From Blastococcus haudaquaticus (GTDB taxonomy: Bacteria > Actinomycetota > Actinomycetes > Mycobacteriales > Geodermatophilaceae): DNA of 64,000 bases. The stretch is from NCBI RefSeq assembly GCF_900230285.1, contig NZ_OCNK01000002.1:124001-188000 (forward strand). The letters run 5' to 3'. The notes beneath the pieces were generated by a model that did not search any database, was not told where the DNA came from, and worked only from the letters and a program-made list of their open reading frames with translations. Below, in pieces: positions 1 through 9,317 of the stretch. Each line of letters starts with the position of its first letter. Position 1 is the first letter of the stretch. The position numbers and the translations under genes were made by a program.

Positions 1-525
1 CTGCCCCAGCCCGCCGTTGCAGTTGAAGCACAGCAGGGCTCGGACTGCACCCGTCGCGTGGTCATGATCGACATGCACCGCCGGGGCGGCCCGACAGATC
101 GCGCATAGTCCGCCTTGATTGCGGAGCATGTGATCGGCCTCCGCGGCCGTGATTCCATAACGACGGGTCAGGTGGTACGTACGAGAACCGCCGACCTTGT
201 CCTTCGCGCGCTTTCCTCTCGCGTTGTGACAAGGCTTGCAATAGGAGCCGAAGCCGGTGGCCGACGCGACGGTTCGGACGAAGTCGTCGACCGGCAGGAC
301 GCGATCGCAGTCACCGCACCACTTGTGTCCGTCGGGGACAGCGACCTCTTCCGCCGGACGCCGTTGCACACGCGGGCGAGTCCGCCGGGCCTCGCGGCTG
401 CGAAGGGCGCGCTCGGCCAGGTGCTCACGACAGTAGAAGGCGAGGCCGTCCCTCGTCCTAGCATTCCGCGAGAAGTGCGCTAGGGGGCGATAGTCGTCAC
501 AGTCCTTGCAATACTTGAGAGCCAT
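1..525 (-). CDS. Recombination endonuclease VII-like protein, 3' end cut by window edge
   Basis: I read 175 codons from ATG at 525 without a stop before the window edge, so the C-terminus is missing. The protein starts MALKYCKDC and carries paired cysteines: CKDC near residue 6, WCGDC near 75 and a C-K-P-C-H-N motif near 103. It then has a typical endonuclease VII segment (Y-G-I-T near 130, C-A-I-C near 148, H-V-D-H-D-H near 157, L-L-C-F-N-C-N near 168). In the family the DHDH/FNCN part is the beta-beta-alpha-metal nuclease core with a structural zinc site. The gene starts 24 bases after the pup stop on the same strand, so it is probably cotranscribed with dop and pup. Genes of this type have been seen in actinobacterial proteasome loci, but their role there is unknown to me. 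The family call is firm; activity is inferred. Confidence 0.82.
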   Translation of the reverse strand, partial: MALKYCKDCDDYRPLAHFSRNARTRDGLAFYCREHLAERALRSREARRTRPRVQRRPAEEVAVPDGHKWCGDCDRVLPVDDFVRTVASATGFGSYCKPCHNARGKRAKDKVGGSRTYHLTRRYGITAAEADHMLRNQGGLCAICRAAPAVHVDHDHATGAVRALLCFNCNGGLGQ

Positions 526-549
526 TGTGCCGATTTTGCACGAGATTAT

Positions 550-759
550 TCACTGGCCCCCCTTTTGTACATATTGCCTCACGAATTCCTCGCTATTCTC
601 CTCCAATACCTCGTCAATTTCGTCGAGGAGAGAATCGACGTCTTCCGTCATTTCCTTGTGACGTTCGGCGACCTCGGTGTCGACCGAGGCCTCGACCTCG
701 TCGGTCTCCTCGCGCGAACGCGTCGCCTTCTGCTGTCCGCCGGTGTCCCTGGTGGCCAT
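550..759 (-). CDS. pup: Prokaryotic ubiquitin-like protein Pup
   Basis: This 69-residue acidic, disorder-type protein ends in Gly-Gly-Gln. The C-terminal Gln must be deamidated to Glu by Dop before PafA can ligate Pup to lysines of target proteins. The central part (about residues 25-58, rich in D, E and V) matches the helix-forming region that binds the coiled coil of ARC/Mpa. The length is normal (60-70 residues). The start is an ATG with GGAGG about 8 bases upstream. It lies 87 bases downstream of dop and just before the endonuclease VII-like gene, in the usual dop-pup order. prcB and prcA are expected beyond the left edge. Confidence 0.97.
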   Translation of the reverse strand: MATRDTGGQQKATRSREETDEVEASVDTEVAERHKEMTEDVDSLLDEIDEVLEENSEEFVRQYVQKGGQ

Positions 760-846
760 GGCTTGCCCTCCGGTTCTACGGAACTACTGCTGCCTGAAAG
801 CTACCCGCCGCCGGTGACATCCACGGTCAGTCGGACGGGCTGGAGG

Positions 847-2352
847 TCACGATCCGGTGATGGTGTCGACAAGCTCCTGCGCCGTCGACGTCGACTCGAA
901 CAGGGCTCCCACGTGCTCCCGGGTGCCCCGCAGCGGCTCCATCGTCGGGATGCGCACGAGGTTCTCCCGGCCCAGGTCGAAGACCACCGAGTCCCACGAC
1001 GCCGCGGCCACCTGGGCCGGGTAGCGCCGCAGGCACTCACCGCGGAAGAACGCGCGGGTGTCCACCGGCGGGTTGACCATCGCCCGGGTCACCTCGTCGT
1101 CGTTGAGCAGCCGCTGCATCGACCCGCGCGCCACCAGACGGTTGTAGAGCCCCTTGTCCGGCCGGATGTCGGAGTACTGCAGGTCGACCAGGTGCAGCCG
1201 CGAGTCCCCCCACGAGAGCCCGTCACGCGTGCGGTAGCCCTCGAGCAGCCGGAGCTTCGCCGGCCAGTCCAGCCGGTCCGCGCAGCGCATCGGGTCGATC
1301 GACAGGTCCTCGAGCACCTCGGCCCAGCGCCGCAGCACGTCGGCGGTCTGCTCGTCGGACTCCCCCTGGGTGGCCACGAACTTCTCGGCCTGCTCCAGGT
1401 AGATCCGCTGGAGGTCGAGGGCCGTCATCCGCCGGCCGTCGCGCAGTCGCACCAGGTGGGTGAGCGTCGGGTCGTGGCTGATCGCCTGGAGCGCCTCGAC
1501 CGGCTCCTCGAGGGCGAGGTCCCCCGGCAGTGCCCGCGCCTCGACCATCGCCAGGACCAGCGACGTCGTCCCGACCTTGAGATAGGTCGACAGCTCCGCC
1601 AGGTTCGCGTCGCCGATGATCACGTGCAGCCGGCGGTACTTGTCCGCGTCGGCGTGCGGCTCGTCGCGGGTGTTGATGATCGGCCGCTTGAGCGTCGTCT
1701 CCAGGCCCACCTCGACCTCGAAGAAGTCCGCCCGCGAGGACAGCTGGAAGCCCTGCGTCCGGCCTTCTGTGCCGATCCCCACCCGTCCGGCTCCGGCGAA
1801 CACCTGCCGCGTGACGAAGAACGGCACGAGACCACGGATGATGTCGATGAACGGCGTCCTGCGGTCCATCAGGTAGTTCTCGTGCGCCCCGTAGGAGGCG
1901 CCCTTGCCGTCGGTGTTGTTCTTGTACAGCTGGATCGTCGGCTGGCCGGGGATGCGGGCGGCGCGGCGGGCCGCCTCGGCCATCACCTGCTCCCCCGCCT
2001 TGTCCCAGAGGACGATGTCGCGCGGGTTGGTGACCTCCGGCGTCGAGTACTCCGGATGCGCGTGGTCGACGTACAGCCGGGCCCCGTTGGTCAGGATGAC
2101 GTTGGCCATCCCGGTGTCCTCGTCGAGGTCGTTGTGGTCCAGCGCCTGCGCCGGCGAGAGGTCGAAGCCACGGGCGTCGCGCAGCGGCGACTCCTCCTCG
2201 AAGTCCCAGCGCGGACGGCGCGGCGTCGGGGCCTCGGCCACCGACCAGGCGTTCACCACCTGGCTGGACAGCGTCGTCGGGTTCGCCGTCGGCTGCCCCG
2301 GCACCGAGATGCCGTACTCGACCTCGGTGCCCATGACCCGCCGCACGCTCAT
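847..2352 (-). CDS. dop: Pup deamidase/depupylase Dop
   Basis: A 501-residue member of the carboxylate-amine ligase-like (glutamine synthetase fold) family. Dop deamidates the C-terminal Gln of Pup and also removes Pup from tagged proteins. Residues 8-16 read GTEVEYGIS, the Dop form of the conserved N-terminal catalytic strand; the ligase PafA has a different sequence there. H-A-H-P-E-Y-S near 97 and [18 protein letters not shown] near 143-160 are further nucleotide and metal-site signatures. Length and sequence run parallel to mycobacterial Dop from end to end. A second Met at position 7 is possible as the start. It is first in the leftward dop-pup-nuclease group. Confidence 0.96.
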   Translation of the reverse strand: MSVRRVMGTEVEYGISVPGQPTANPTTLSSQVVNAWSVAEAPTPRRPRWDFEEESPLRDARGFDLSPAQALDHNDLDEDTGMANVILTNGARLYVDHAHPEYSTPEVTNPRDIVLWDKAGEQVMAEAARRAARIPGQPTIQLYKNNTDGKGASYGAHENYLMDRRTPFIDIIRGLVPFFVTRQVFAGAGRVGIGTEGRTQGFQLSSRADFFEVEVGLETTLKRPIINTRDEPHADADKYRRLHVIIGDANLAELSTYLKVGTTSLVLAMVEARALPGDLALEEPVEALQAISHDPTLTHLVRLRDGRRMTALDLQRIYLEQAEKFVATQGESDEQTADVLRRWAEVLEDLSIDPMRCADRLDWPAKLRLLEGYRTRDGLSWGDSRLHLVDLQYSDIRPDKGLYNRLVARGSMQRLLNDDEVTRAMVNPPVDTRAFFRGECLRRYPAQVAAASWDSVVFDLGRENLVRIPTMEPLRGTREHVGALFESTSTAQELVDTITGS

Positions 2353-2458
2353 GACCCAACCCTAGGCGGCGCCCGGACGGCGGGCCGATCCGCCGGGGCG
2401 ACTGTGCCGGGCTCCCTCGCGTGCCGGTTCCTTCGCCACCGGATGTCGTGCCGTCATG

Positions 2459-2479
2459 TACTTGCCAGGCTGGCAACTA
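2459..2479. promoter_or_regulatory. Inverted repeat, probable operator of the downstream regulator pair
   Basis: Arms TACTTGCCA and TGGCAACTA flank a 3-base GGC spacer, with eight of nine positions complementary. The centre is about 50 bases upstream of the ATG at 2520. The next genes encode a membrane protein and a winged-helix regulator, so autoregulation through this site is likely. The binding is inferred, not shown. Confidence 0.55.
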
Positions 2480-2519
2480 CTTGCTGTACTGGTCGGGCCC
2501 TCGTCGAACAGGAGATCCC

Positions 2520-2969
2520 ATGAGCACCGAGCACCCGCTGCTGACCCCCGAGCAGGCACGCGAGCAGCTCGCCGCCGTCGGTGGCCGGTCGCTGCACCTC
2601 GCCCGCGACCGGAGGATCCACGCGACAGGGACCGCGGTCTTCGGGCTGACCGCCGCCGTGCACATGACGACCCAGAACGTGGTGACGGGGGCGGCTCAGG
2701 TGGTGCTCTCCTGCGTCGTGCTGGCGATCTTCGTCGCCGAGGCCGTCGTGGTGGAGCGCGCCGCCCGCACCGTGCCCCTCCGGGCCCGCTTCTGGTCCCG
2801 CACGGGGATCGGCGCATCGTTCGTCCTGGCGCTCGGGGTCGTGCTGCCCTGGCTCAATCTCCAGGCCCAGACCAGCCCCAACACCGTGCCGATGGTGCTC
2901 GGGGGCGCAGTCCTCGTCGCCGCCCCCAGCCTGCTCGCGGCCGTCGTCATCGCACGGCGACGCACGTGA
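2520..2969 (+). CDS. Four-helix membrane protein of unknown function
   Basis: The product is 149 residues. I chose the ATG at 2520 because GGAG lies 5 bases upstream; longer readings start inside the upstream inverted repeat. After a polar N-terminus of about 30 residues, hydrophobic segments lie near 36-50, 56-78, 95-112 and 124-144, and the chain ends in RRRT, which suggests an inner-membrane protein with a cytoplasmic tail. I see no catalytic motif. Its stop overlaps the GTG of the regulator gene (GTGA), so the two are translationally coupled. Such small membrane proteins paired with winged-helix regulators are common in actinobacteria and have no assigned job that I know of. Confidence 0.75.
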   Translation: MSTEHPLLTPEQAREQLAAVGGRSLHLARDRRIHATGTAVFGLTAAVHMTTQNVVTGAAQVVLSCVVLAIFVAEAVVVERAARTVPLRARFWSRTGIGASFVLALGVVLPWLNLQAQTSPNTVPMVLGGAVLVAAPSLLAAVVIARRRT

Positions 2970-3280
2970 CCGCGACCGCAGGCCGCCACGCCCGTCACCA
3001 GCTGGACGCCGTCATCCACTCGCCGGTGCGGTTCAGCATCGTCGCGGCCCTCGCCGGGGTCGACGAGGCCGAGTTCGGTCACGTCCGGGACATCATCGAG
3101 ATCTCCGACTCGGCGCTGTCCAAGCAGGCGACGCAGCTCGAGGCAGCGGGCTACGTGCGGATGCGGAAGGGCTACGTGGGCAAGCGCCCGCGCACCTGGC
3201 TCTCCCTCACCGCGGACGGCCGGCAGGCTTATGCCCGGCACATGCAGGCGCTGCGGGCCATCGCCGGGGACGCCACGTAG
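2966..3280 (+). CDS. Winged-helix transcriptional regulator (MarR/PF13601-like)
   Basis: A 104-residue protein starting at GTG 2966 inside the stop of the preceding gene. It is almost only a DNA-binding domain: Q-L-D-A-V-I-H-S-P-V-R at the start, a helix-turn-helix with S-D-S-A-L-S-K-Q near 50, and a wing with K-G-Y-V-G-K-R-P-R-T-W-L-S-L-T near 71-85. This is the pattern of the short winged-helix family PF13601. There is no separate ligand domain, so any signal must act on the dimer or through the coupled membrane protein. The inverted repeat at 2459-2479 is the obvious candidate operator. Confidence 0.85.
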   Translation: MTATAGRHARHQLDAVIHSPVRFSIVAALAGVDEAEFGHVRDIIEISDSALSKQATQLEAAGYVRMRKGYVGKRPRTWLSLTADGRQAYARHMQALRAIAGDAT

Positions 3281-3295
3281 CGCCCGCCGGGCGCG

Positions 3296-3328
3296 GGAAG
3301 GCACCCGGCCCCACCGGGACCGGGTTCC
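3296..3328. terminator. Hairpin between convergent genes
   Basis: ACCCGG at 3303-3308 pairs with CCGGGT at 3320-3325, with further GGAA/TTCC pairing outside, in the 66-base gap between the rightward regulator gene and the leftward arc gene. There is no clear T-run, as is usual for actinobacterial terminators. Confidence 0.4.
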
Positions 3329-3346
3329 TCCGCCGCGACGACGTCG

Positions 3347-5125
3347 CTACAGGTACTGGCCGGTGTTCGTCGCCGTGTCGATCGCGCGGCCGGACTCGTT
3401 GCCCTTGCCGCTGATGAGCGTGCGGATGTACACGATCCGCTCGCCCTTCTTGCCCGAGATCCGCGCCCAGTCGTCGGGGTTGGTCGTGTTGGGCAGGTCC
3501 TCGTTCTCCTTGAACTCGTCGAGGCAGGCGGCCGTCAGGTGGCTCACCCGCAGACCGGACGTGCCGGTCTCCAGGTGCTCCTTGATCGCCATCTTCTTCG
3601 CCCGGTCGACGATGTTCTGCAGCATGGCGCCGGAGTTGAAATCCTTGAAGTACAGGACCTCCTTGTCACCGTTGGCGTAGGTGACCTCGAGGAAGCGGTT
3701 CTCCTCGCTCTCGGTGTACATGCGCTCGACGGTGCGCTGGATCATCCCGGCGATCGTCGCCTCACGGCTGCCGCCGTGCTCGGCGAGGTCGTCCGGGCTG
3801 ATCGGCAGCGTCGTCGTCAGGTACTTGCTGAAGATGTCGCGCGCGGCCTCCGCGTCCGGACGCTCGATCTTGATCTTCACGTCCAGCCGGCCGGGCCGGA
3901 GGATCGCCGGGTCGATCATGTCCTCGCGGTTGGAGGCACCGATGACGATGACGTTCTCCAGGCCCTCGACGCCGTCGATCTCGCTCAGCAGCTGCGGCAC
4001 GATCGTCGACTCGACGTCGGAGGACACCCCCGATCCACGGGTGCGGAAGATCGAGTCCATCTCGTCGAAGAACACGATGACCGGCGTGCCCTCGCTGGCC
4101 TTCTCCCGCGCCCGCTGGAAGACCAGGCGGATGTGCCGCTCGGTCTCGCCGACGTACTTGTTCAGCAGCTCCGGGCCCTTGATGTTGAGGAAGTAGGACT
4201 TCCCCTGGCTCGTGTCGCCGTCGCCGCGGATCGCCGCGACCTTCTTGGCCAGCGAGTTCGCGACCGCCTTCGCGATCAGCGTCTTGCCGCACCCGGGCGG
4301 CCCGTACAGCAGGATGCCCTTGGGCGGGCGCAGCTCGTAGGTGCGGAACAGGTCGGCGTGCAGGAACGGCAGTTCCACGGCGTCGCGGATCTGCTCGATC
4401 TGCCGCGACAGGCCACCGATGTCGCTGTAGTCGATGTCGGGGACCTCTTCGAGGACGAGCTCCTCGACCTCGCTCTTCGGGATCCGCTCGTAGACGTAGC
4501 CCGACCGCGACTCCAGCAGCAGCGAGTCGCCGACGCGCAGCGGCTGGCCGGTCAGCGAGTCGGCGAGGAAGACCACGCGCTCCTCGTCGGTGTGCCCGAT
4601 GACCAGCGCGCGCGGCGTCACGCCGTCGACGGGCTCGAGCAGCTCCTTGAGCATGACGACGTCGCCGGCGCGCTCGAAGTCGCGCGCCTCGACGACGTTC
4701 ATCGCCTCGTTGAGCATGACCTCCTGGCCGGTGCGCAGGCTCTCGACCTCGACGTTCGGCGAGACCGACACCCTGAGCTTGCGCCCACCCGTGAACACGT
4801 CGACGGTGCCGTCGTCGAAGCGGGTGAGGAAGACCCCGTAGCCCGACGGCGGCTGGCCGAGCCGGTCGACCTCTTCCTTGAGGGAGACCAGCTGCTCGCG
4901 GGCGTCACGCAGGGTGCCCGCCAGCTTGTCGTTGCGCTCGGACAGGAACGCCGCACGCCCCTCGGCCTCGGCGATCCGCTCCTCCAGCAGGCGCACCTGC
5001 CGCGGGCTGTCGGCCACCTTCCGGCGGAGGAGGCCGATCTCTTCCTCGAGGTAGGAGATCTGGCTGAGCAGTGCCGCGACGTCTCGTTCACGCCGCGCTC
5101 GAATCTCGTCGGGACCCAGACTCAT
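3347..5125 (-). CDS. arc: Proteasome-activating AAA ATPase ARC/Mpa
   Basis: A 592-residue ring ATPase that recognises pupylated proteins, unfolds them and threads them into the 20S proteasome. Residues 1-90 are a heptad-rich coiled coil (the Pup-binding part), about 95-240 are the tandem OB domains, and the AAA module follows with Walker A GPPGCGKT near 275 and Walker B V-F-F-D-E-M-D near 345. The chain ends in G-Q-Y-L, the C-terminal motif that docks into the proteasome alpha ring. The start at 5125 is set by GGAGGT 5 bases upstream; readings starting further upstream run into trmI. In mycobacteria the gene is called mpa. Here it is separated from dop by the two rightward genes at 2520-3280. 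Confidence 0.96.
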   Translation of the reverse strand: MSLGPDEIRARRERDVAALLSQISYLEEEIGLLRRKVADSPRQVRLLEERIAEAEGRAAFLSERNDKLAGTLRDAREQLVSLKEEVDRLGQPPSGYGVFLTRFDDGTVDVFTGGRKLRVSVSPNVEVESLRTGQEVMLNEAMNVVEARDFERAGDVVMLKELLEPVDGVTPRALVIGHTDEERVVFLADSLTGQPLRVGDSLLLESRSGYVYERIPKSEVEELVLEEVPDIDYSDIGGLSRQIEQIRDAVELPFLHADLFRTYELRPPKGILLYGPPGCGKTLIAKAVANSLAKKVAAIRGDGDTSQGKSYFLNIKGPELLNKYVGETERHIRLVFQRAREKASEGTPVIVFFDEMDSIFRTRGSGVSSDVESTIVPQLLSEIDGVEGLENVIVIGASNREDMIDPAILRPGRLDVKIKIERPDAEAARDIFSKYLTTTLPISPDDLAEHGGSREATIAGMIQRTVERMYTESEENRFLEVTYANGDKEVLYFKDFNSGAMLQNIVDRAKKMAIKEHLETGTSGLRVSHLTAACLDEFKENEDLPNTTNPDDWARISGKKGERIVYIRTLISGKGNESGRAIDTATNTGQYL

Positions 5126-5163
5126 CGCGCACCTCCACACACTCCGAGGGAGTTCAAGACGCA

Positions 5164-5169
5164 AATCTA
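5164..5169 (-). promoter_or_regulatory. Candidate -10 element of arc
   Basis: TAGATT on the minus strand fits the TANNNT pattern. It lies in the only A/T-rich patch of the 118-base trmI-arc gap, about 40 bases before the arc start. I see no convincing -35 element. Confidence 0.3.
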
Positions 5170-5243
5170 TACACGCGACCGGACACTTCGCCGTGGGCTC
5201 GCGGGAGGCCGTGACCGGCCTGTCACACGAACCCGTGCGGGGC

Positions 5244-6224
<981 letters not shown>

Positions 6225-6238
6225 CTAGCCTCGGGTGC

Positions 6239-7195
6239 ATGACGGCGATCCTGCACACGGAACCGGCTGCCGAGGTCACTGCTGACGAGGTCTCCGCGGA
6301 GACGGTCGACGACGCCGCGACCGCCCCCCGCCGCCCGTCGCTGTCCCCGAGCCGCGCGGCCGACTTCAAGACGTGCCCGCTGCTCTACCGCTTCCGCACC
6401 ATCGACCGGCTGCCCGAGCGCAAGAGCCTCGCCGCCGTCCGGGGCACCCTCGTGCACTCGGTGCTCGAGCGGCTCTACGACCTCCCGCCGGCCGGCCGCA
6501 CGGTCGAGGCGGCGCAGGAGCTGATCGAGCCGGCCTGGGCCGACCTCCGCGACGAGCCGGGCATCGCCGATCTCTTCCAGGTCGCCCAGGACGACGGCGC
6601 CGAGACCGATCCGAACGCGCCCGAGTCCGTGGAGGCGTGGCTGGCGTCGGCCGGGAAGCTGGTCGAGAAGTACTTCGCCCTGGAGGACCCGACCCGCATC
6701 CAGCCGGAGGGGCGCGAGCAGCTGGTCGAGGTGACCCTGCCCGACGGCCTGCTGCTGCGCGGATACGTCGACCGCGTCGACGTGGCGCCCAACGGCGCCC
6801 TGCGGGTCGTGGACTACAAGACCGGCTCCATGCCTCGCGAGGCATTCGAGGCCAAGGCGCTGTTCCAGATGAAGTTCTACGCGCTGGTCCTCTGGCGCAC
6901 CCGCGGTGTCGTGGCCGCCCAGCTGAAGCTCATCTACCTGGGCGACGGCGACACGCTCACCTACGCGCCCGACGAGGCCGAGCTGGTCCGCTTCGAGCGC
7001 ACGTTGCTGGCCATCTGGGCGGCGATCGAGCGGGCGGTGTCCACCGGCGACTTCCGCCCGAACAAGACCCGGCTCTGCGGGTGGTGCGACCACCAGGCGG
7101 TCTGCCCCGAGTGGGGTGGCACTCCCCCGCCGTTCCCGGCCGAGGCCGCTGCCGCCGCGGGCTGGCAGACGCTGCCGATCGTCGAGCGCGACTGA
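6239..7195 (+). CDS. RecB-family PD-(D/E)XK exonuclease-like protein
   Basis: A 318-residue stand-alone nuclease domain (Cas4/AddB-like). The chosen ATG lacks a strong ribosome site; a reading 17 codons longer is less likely because it enters the divergent promoter region. Residues 35-52 read S-L-S-P-S-R-A-A-D-F-K-T-C-P, then R-G-T-L-V-H-S-V-L-E near 68. The nuclease core is V-V-D-Y-K-T-G near 190, with Q-M-K-F-Y-A-L near 208. Four cysteines (one near 46, and CGWC plus C near 280-289) match the iron-sulfur ligands of this family. Role in DNA repair or processing is inferred. It is divergent from trmI and recurs beside the arc locus in actinobacteria. Confidence 0.88.
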   Translation: MTAILHTEPAAEVTADEVSAETVDDAATAPRRPSLSPSRAADFKTCPLLYRFRTIDRLPERKSLAAVRGTLVHSVLERLYDLPPAGRTVEAAQELIEPAWADLRDEPGIADLFQVAQDDGAETDPNAPESVEAWLASAGKLVEKYFALEDPTRIQPEGREQLVEVTLPDGLLLRGYVDRVDVAPNGALRVVDYKTGSMPREAFEAKALFQMKFYALVLWRTRGVVAAQLKLIYLGDGDTLTYAPDEAELVRFERTLLAIWAAIERAVSTGDFRPNKTRLCGWCDHQAVCPEWGGTPPPFPAEAAAAAGWQTLPIVERD

Positions 7196-7198
7196 CCG

Positions 7199-7975
7199 TC
7201 AGCCGAGGGTGGCAGTACGGGCGTCCACGTCGCGGTAGGCGGTGGCACTCGGGGCCGGCCGGCCGGCCCGCAACCGGCGGACGACGCCGACCGCCTCGTC
7301 GAGGGCGGCACGGAACAGCAGCGAACCGGTGCTGATCCGGCGCACGCCGAGCTCGGCCAGACGCGGCACGGTGTGCTGCGGCGTCGCGAGGACGTTGACC
7401 GGCACCGGGAGGGCACCGGTCAGCTCGCGGACCTGGGCCTCGGTGAGCGGGCCGGGGACGAACACGCCGTCGGCGCCGGCGTCCACGTAGCGCAGCGCGC
7501 GACCGACCGTCGCCTCCGCCGAGGCGCGTTCGCCGAGCCAGAACGTGTCCACCCGCGCGTTGACGAAGACGTCCGGGCACCGCTCCTTGACCGCTGCCAC
7601 CTTGGCGGCATGGGCAGCGGGGGCCACCAGCTTCCCGGCGGAGCTGTCCTCCAGGTTGAGGCCGGCGACCGGCAGCGCCGCGACCAGGTCGGCGACCTGC
7701 CCCGGGTCGTCGGAGAAGCCGTCCTCCAGGTCGACGGTCACCGGGACGGGAAGGCCGGCGAGCCGGTGCGCCAGGTCGATCGTCAGCGAGCGGACGGCCC
7801 GAGTGGCGTCCGCCCGTCCGGCGGCGGCGGCGATCCCCAGGCTGGTGGTGCCCACCGCGGGGGCTCCGTCGGCCACGAACGCCAGCGCCGACGCGACGTC
7901 CCAGGCGTTCGGCAGCAGCAACGGACCGGGGCCGGCGTGGAGGTCGCGGAACACCCGAGCGTGAGCGGGCGTCAT
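7199..7975 (-). CDS. Isocitrate lyase/PEP mutase family protein
   Basis: A 258-residue single-domain TIM-barrel protein. The stretch L-P-N-A-W-D-V-A-S near 21, G-T-T-S-L-G near 42, the metal-binding D-L-E-D-G near 82 and a late G-V-F-V-P-G near 165 are family marks. The Cys of true isocitrate lyases and the carboxyphosphonoenolpyruvate mutase signature are not evident, so this belongs to the broad oxaloacetate decarboxylase/2,3-dimethylmalate lyase-like group; the substrate is unknown. The ATG at 7975 overlaps the stop of the upstream P450-like gene (ATGA), so they are translated together. Confidence 0.85.
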   Translation of the reverse strand: MTPAHARVFRDLHAGPGPLLLPNAWDVASALAFVADGAPAVGTTSLGIAAAAGRADATRAVRSLTIDLAHRLAGLPVPVTVDLEDGFSDDPGQVADLVAALPVAGLNLEDSSAGKLVAPAAHAAKVAAVKERCPDVFVNARVDTFWLGERASAEATVGRALRYVDAGADGVFVPGPLTEAQVRELTGALPVPVNVLATPQHTVPRLAELGVRRISTGSLLFRAALDEAVGVVRRLRAGRPAPSATAYRDVDARTATLG

Positions 7976-8547
7976 CGGGTCACTGCCCGGGTCAGGTCCC
8001 TGGCGATCGCCTCGCCCGGGCAGGCATGGCGCCCCCGGCCGAACGGGGCGTCGGACAGGTCGACCTCGACGAGGGCACCGTCCGGACCCACCCTGCGGGT
8101 GGTCGGTACCGGTGGCGCCGTCGATCCTCGACGGAGGTTGCTGACCAGGGCCGCCGTCGCGGCGTGCGCCTGGACGAGGACGCAGATCCGGGCCGCGGTC
8201 ATCTCGTCCCGCGACCCGCAGACGGCGACCAGACGGTCGACAGCGGCGTCGGCCGCCGCCGACTGCGGCAGGTGCGGCTGGTAGGCACCGGCCGCGAGGG
8301 CGACGTCCCGGGCGCACTCCGGTGGCAGGCCCATCGCCGCCACCAGCGCTGCGGTCGGGTCCGCCGAGGGCTCCAGCGCCAGGCCGCTCAGGATCTGCTC
8401 GACGAGGGCGCGTCGGCGGGCATGGTCCTCGCCGTCGCTGAATCGCGCCACGTGCCCGCGCAACCAGGCGAGCCCGGTCGGGCCGGCCACCACCGGGGGC
8501 ATCCGGTAGCGCTCGTCGTCGAGGACGGCGGAGGAGAGGAGTTCCAC
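7972..8547 (-). CDS. Miniature cytochrome P450-like protein
   Basis: About 191 residues, less than half of a normal P450 (around 400). The C-terminal part holds a full heme-ligand loop F-G-R-G-R-H-A-C-P-G-E near residue 173. Before it, V-L-V-Q-A-H-A-A-T-A resembles an I-helix, and A-P-P-V-P-T-T-R-R resembles the strand after the K-helix, but the K-helix ExxR itself is not visible, as if an internal piece were lost. The start is uncertain: GTG at 8547 or 8565 are both possible, and longer readings would cross the divergent regulator's promoter. It overlaps the PEP mutase-like gene by 4 bases. Whether it binds heme is open. Confidence 0.65.
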   Translation of the reverse strand: MELLSSAVLDDERYRMPPVVAGPTGLAWLRGHVARFSDGEDHARRRALVEQILSGLALEPSADPTAALVAAMGLPPECARDVALAAGAYQPHLPQSAAADAAVDRLVAVCGSRDEMTAARICVLVQAHAATAALVSNLRRGSTAPPVPTTRRVGPDGALVEVDLSDAPFGRGRHACPGEAIARDLTRAVTR

Positions 8548-8570
8548 CGGCCGAGCGTGGCGCACGGACC

Positions 8571-8588
8571 GTTCGGCCGGCACCGAAC
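8571..8588. promoter_or_regulatory. Inverted repeat in divergent promoter, likely ArsR-type operator
   Basis: GTTCGG at 8571-8576 and CCGAAC at 8583-8588 are exact inverted repeats with a 6-base spacer. They sit between the start of the leftward P450-like gene and the ATG of the rightward ArsR-type regulator, which is the usual place for an operator controlling both. Confidence 0.5.
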
Positions 8589-8608
8589 AGTCAGCGACCT
8601 GCGGCAGG

Positions 8609-9310
8609 ATGCCGGACGTGCCCGTGACCGCCGAGTCGATCAGTGCCTTCGCCGGTGTGCTCGCCGACCGCAGCCGGACCGCCATGTGTCTCGCGCTGCT
8701 CGACGGTCGCGCCTGGACCGCCGGGGAACTGGCCCGGACGGCGGAGGTCGCCCGATCGACCGCGAGCGAGCACATCAGCGCCCTGCTGGCGGCGGGTGTG
8801 GTCACCGACGAGCGCCAGGGACGGCACCGCTACGTGCGGCTGGCCGGCCCGGAGGTCGCCGAGGTGATCGAGACCCTCGGCTCCGTCGTAGGTGTACCGG
8901 TGCGGCCCACGTCCCTGCGGACGGCGCGGGCCACGGGTCGGCTGGCGGCGGCGCGCACCTGTTACGACCACCTGGCCGGCGCATGGGGCGTCGCCGTCTT
9001 CGAGGGCCTGACCCGCGCGGGGCTCCTCCGCACCGTCGACGGCGTCGTGCTCACCCCGGCCGGGCGGGCCTGGTTCGCCGAGGTGTGCGCCGAGCCGGAG
9101 GTGTCGGCCCCGGGACGGCGGCCGGCCGTCCGGGCCTGCCTGGACTGGACGGAGCGACGGAGCCATCTCGGCGGCGCAGCGGGCGCGGCCCTGCTGCGGA
9201 GAGGTCTCGAGGACGGATGGTTCCTCCGGGATGCGGCGGTGCCGCGAGCGCTGACCATCACTCCGCACGGTCGGCGCACGCTGGCTGACCTCCTCGGCGT
9301 CGCCGTCTGA
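8609..9310 (+). CDS. ArsR-type helix-turn-helix regulator
   Basis: A 233-residue protein. Residues 10-75 form an ArsR-type winged helix (A-G-E-L-A-R-T-A-E-V-A-R-S-T-A-S-E-H near 38-55, then the wing R-Q-G-R-H-R-Y near 69). No clustered metal-binding Cys or His is present in the DNA-binding helices, so a metal sensor is unlikely. The C-terminal 130 residues are a second domain with A-R-T-C-Y-D-H-L-A-G near 113, a pattern seen in larger ArsR-like proteins of actinobacteria. GTG codons at 8618 and 8624 are alternative starts, and GGCAGG suits 8618. It is divergent from the P450-like/PEP mutase-like pair and probably controls it. Confidence 0.83.
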   Translation: MPDVPVTAESISAFAGVLADRSRTAMCLALLDGRAWTAGELARTAEVARSTASEHISALLAAGVVTDERQGRHRYVRLAGPEVAEVIETLGSVVGVPVRPTSLRTARATGRLAAARTCYDHLAGAWGVAVFEGLTRAGLLRTVDGVVLTPAGRAWFAEVCAEPEVSAPGRRPAVRACLDWTERRSHLGGAAGAALLRRGLEDGWFLRDAAVPRALTITPHGRRTLADLLGVAV

Positions 9311-9317
9311 CGCCCGG

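Noticed and set aside
565-2523. A 652-codon open frame on the plus strand across pup and dop
   Set aside because: It is antisense to two certain genes, is full of Arg/Pro/Val/His-type codons and has no family feature. Long antisense frames are normal at this GC content.
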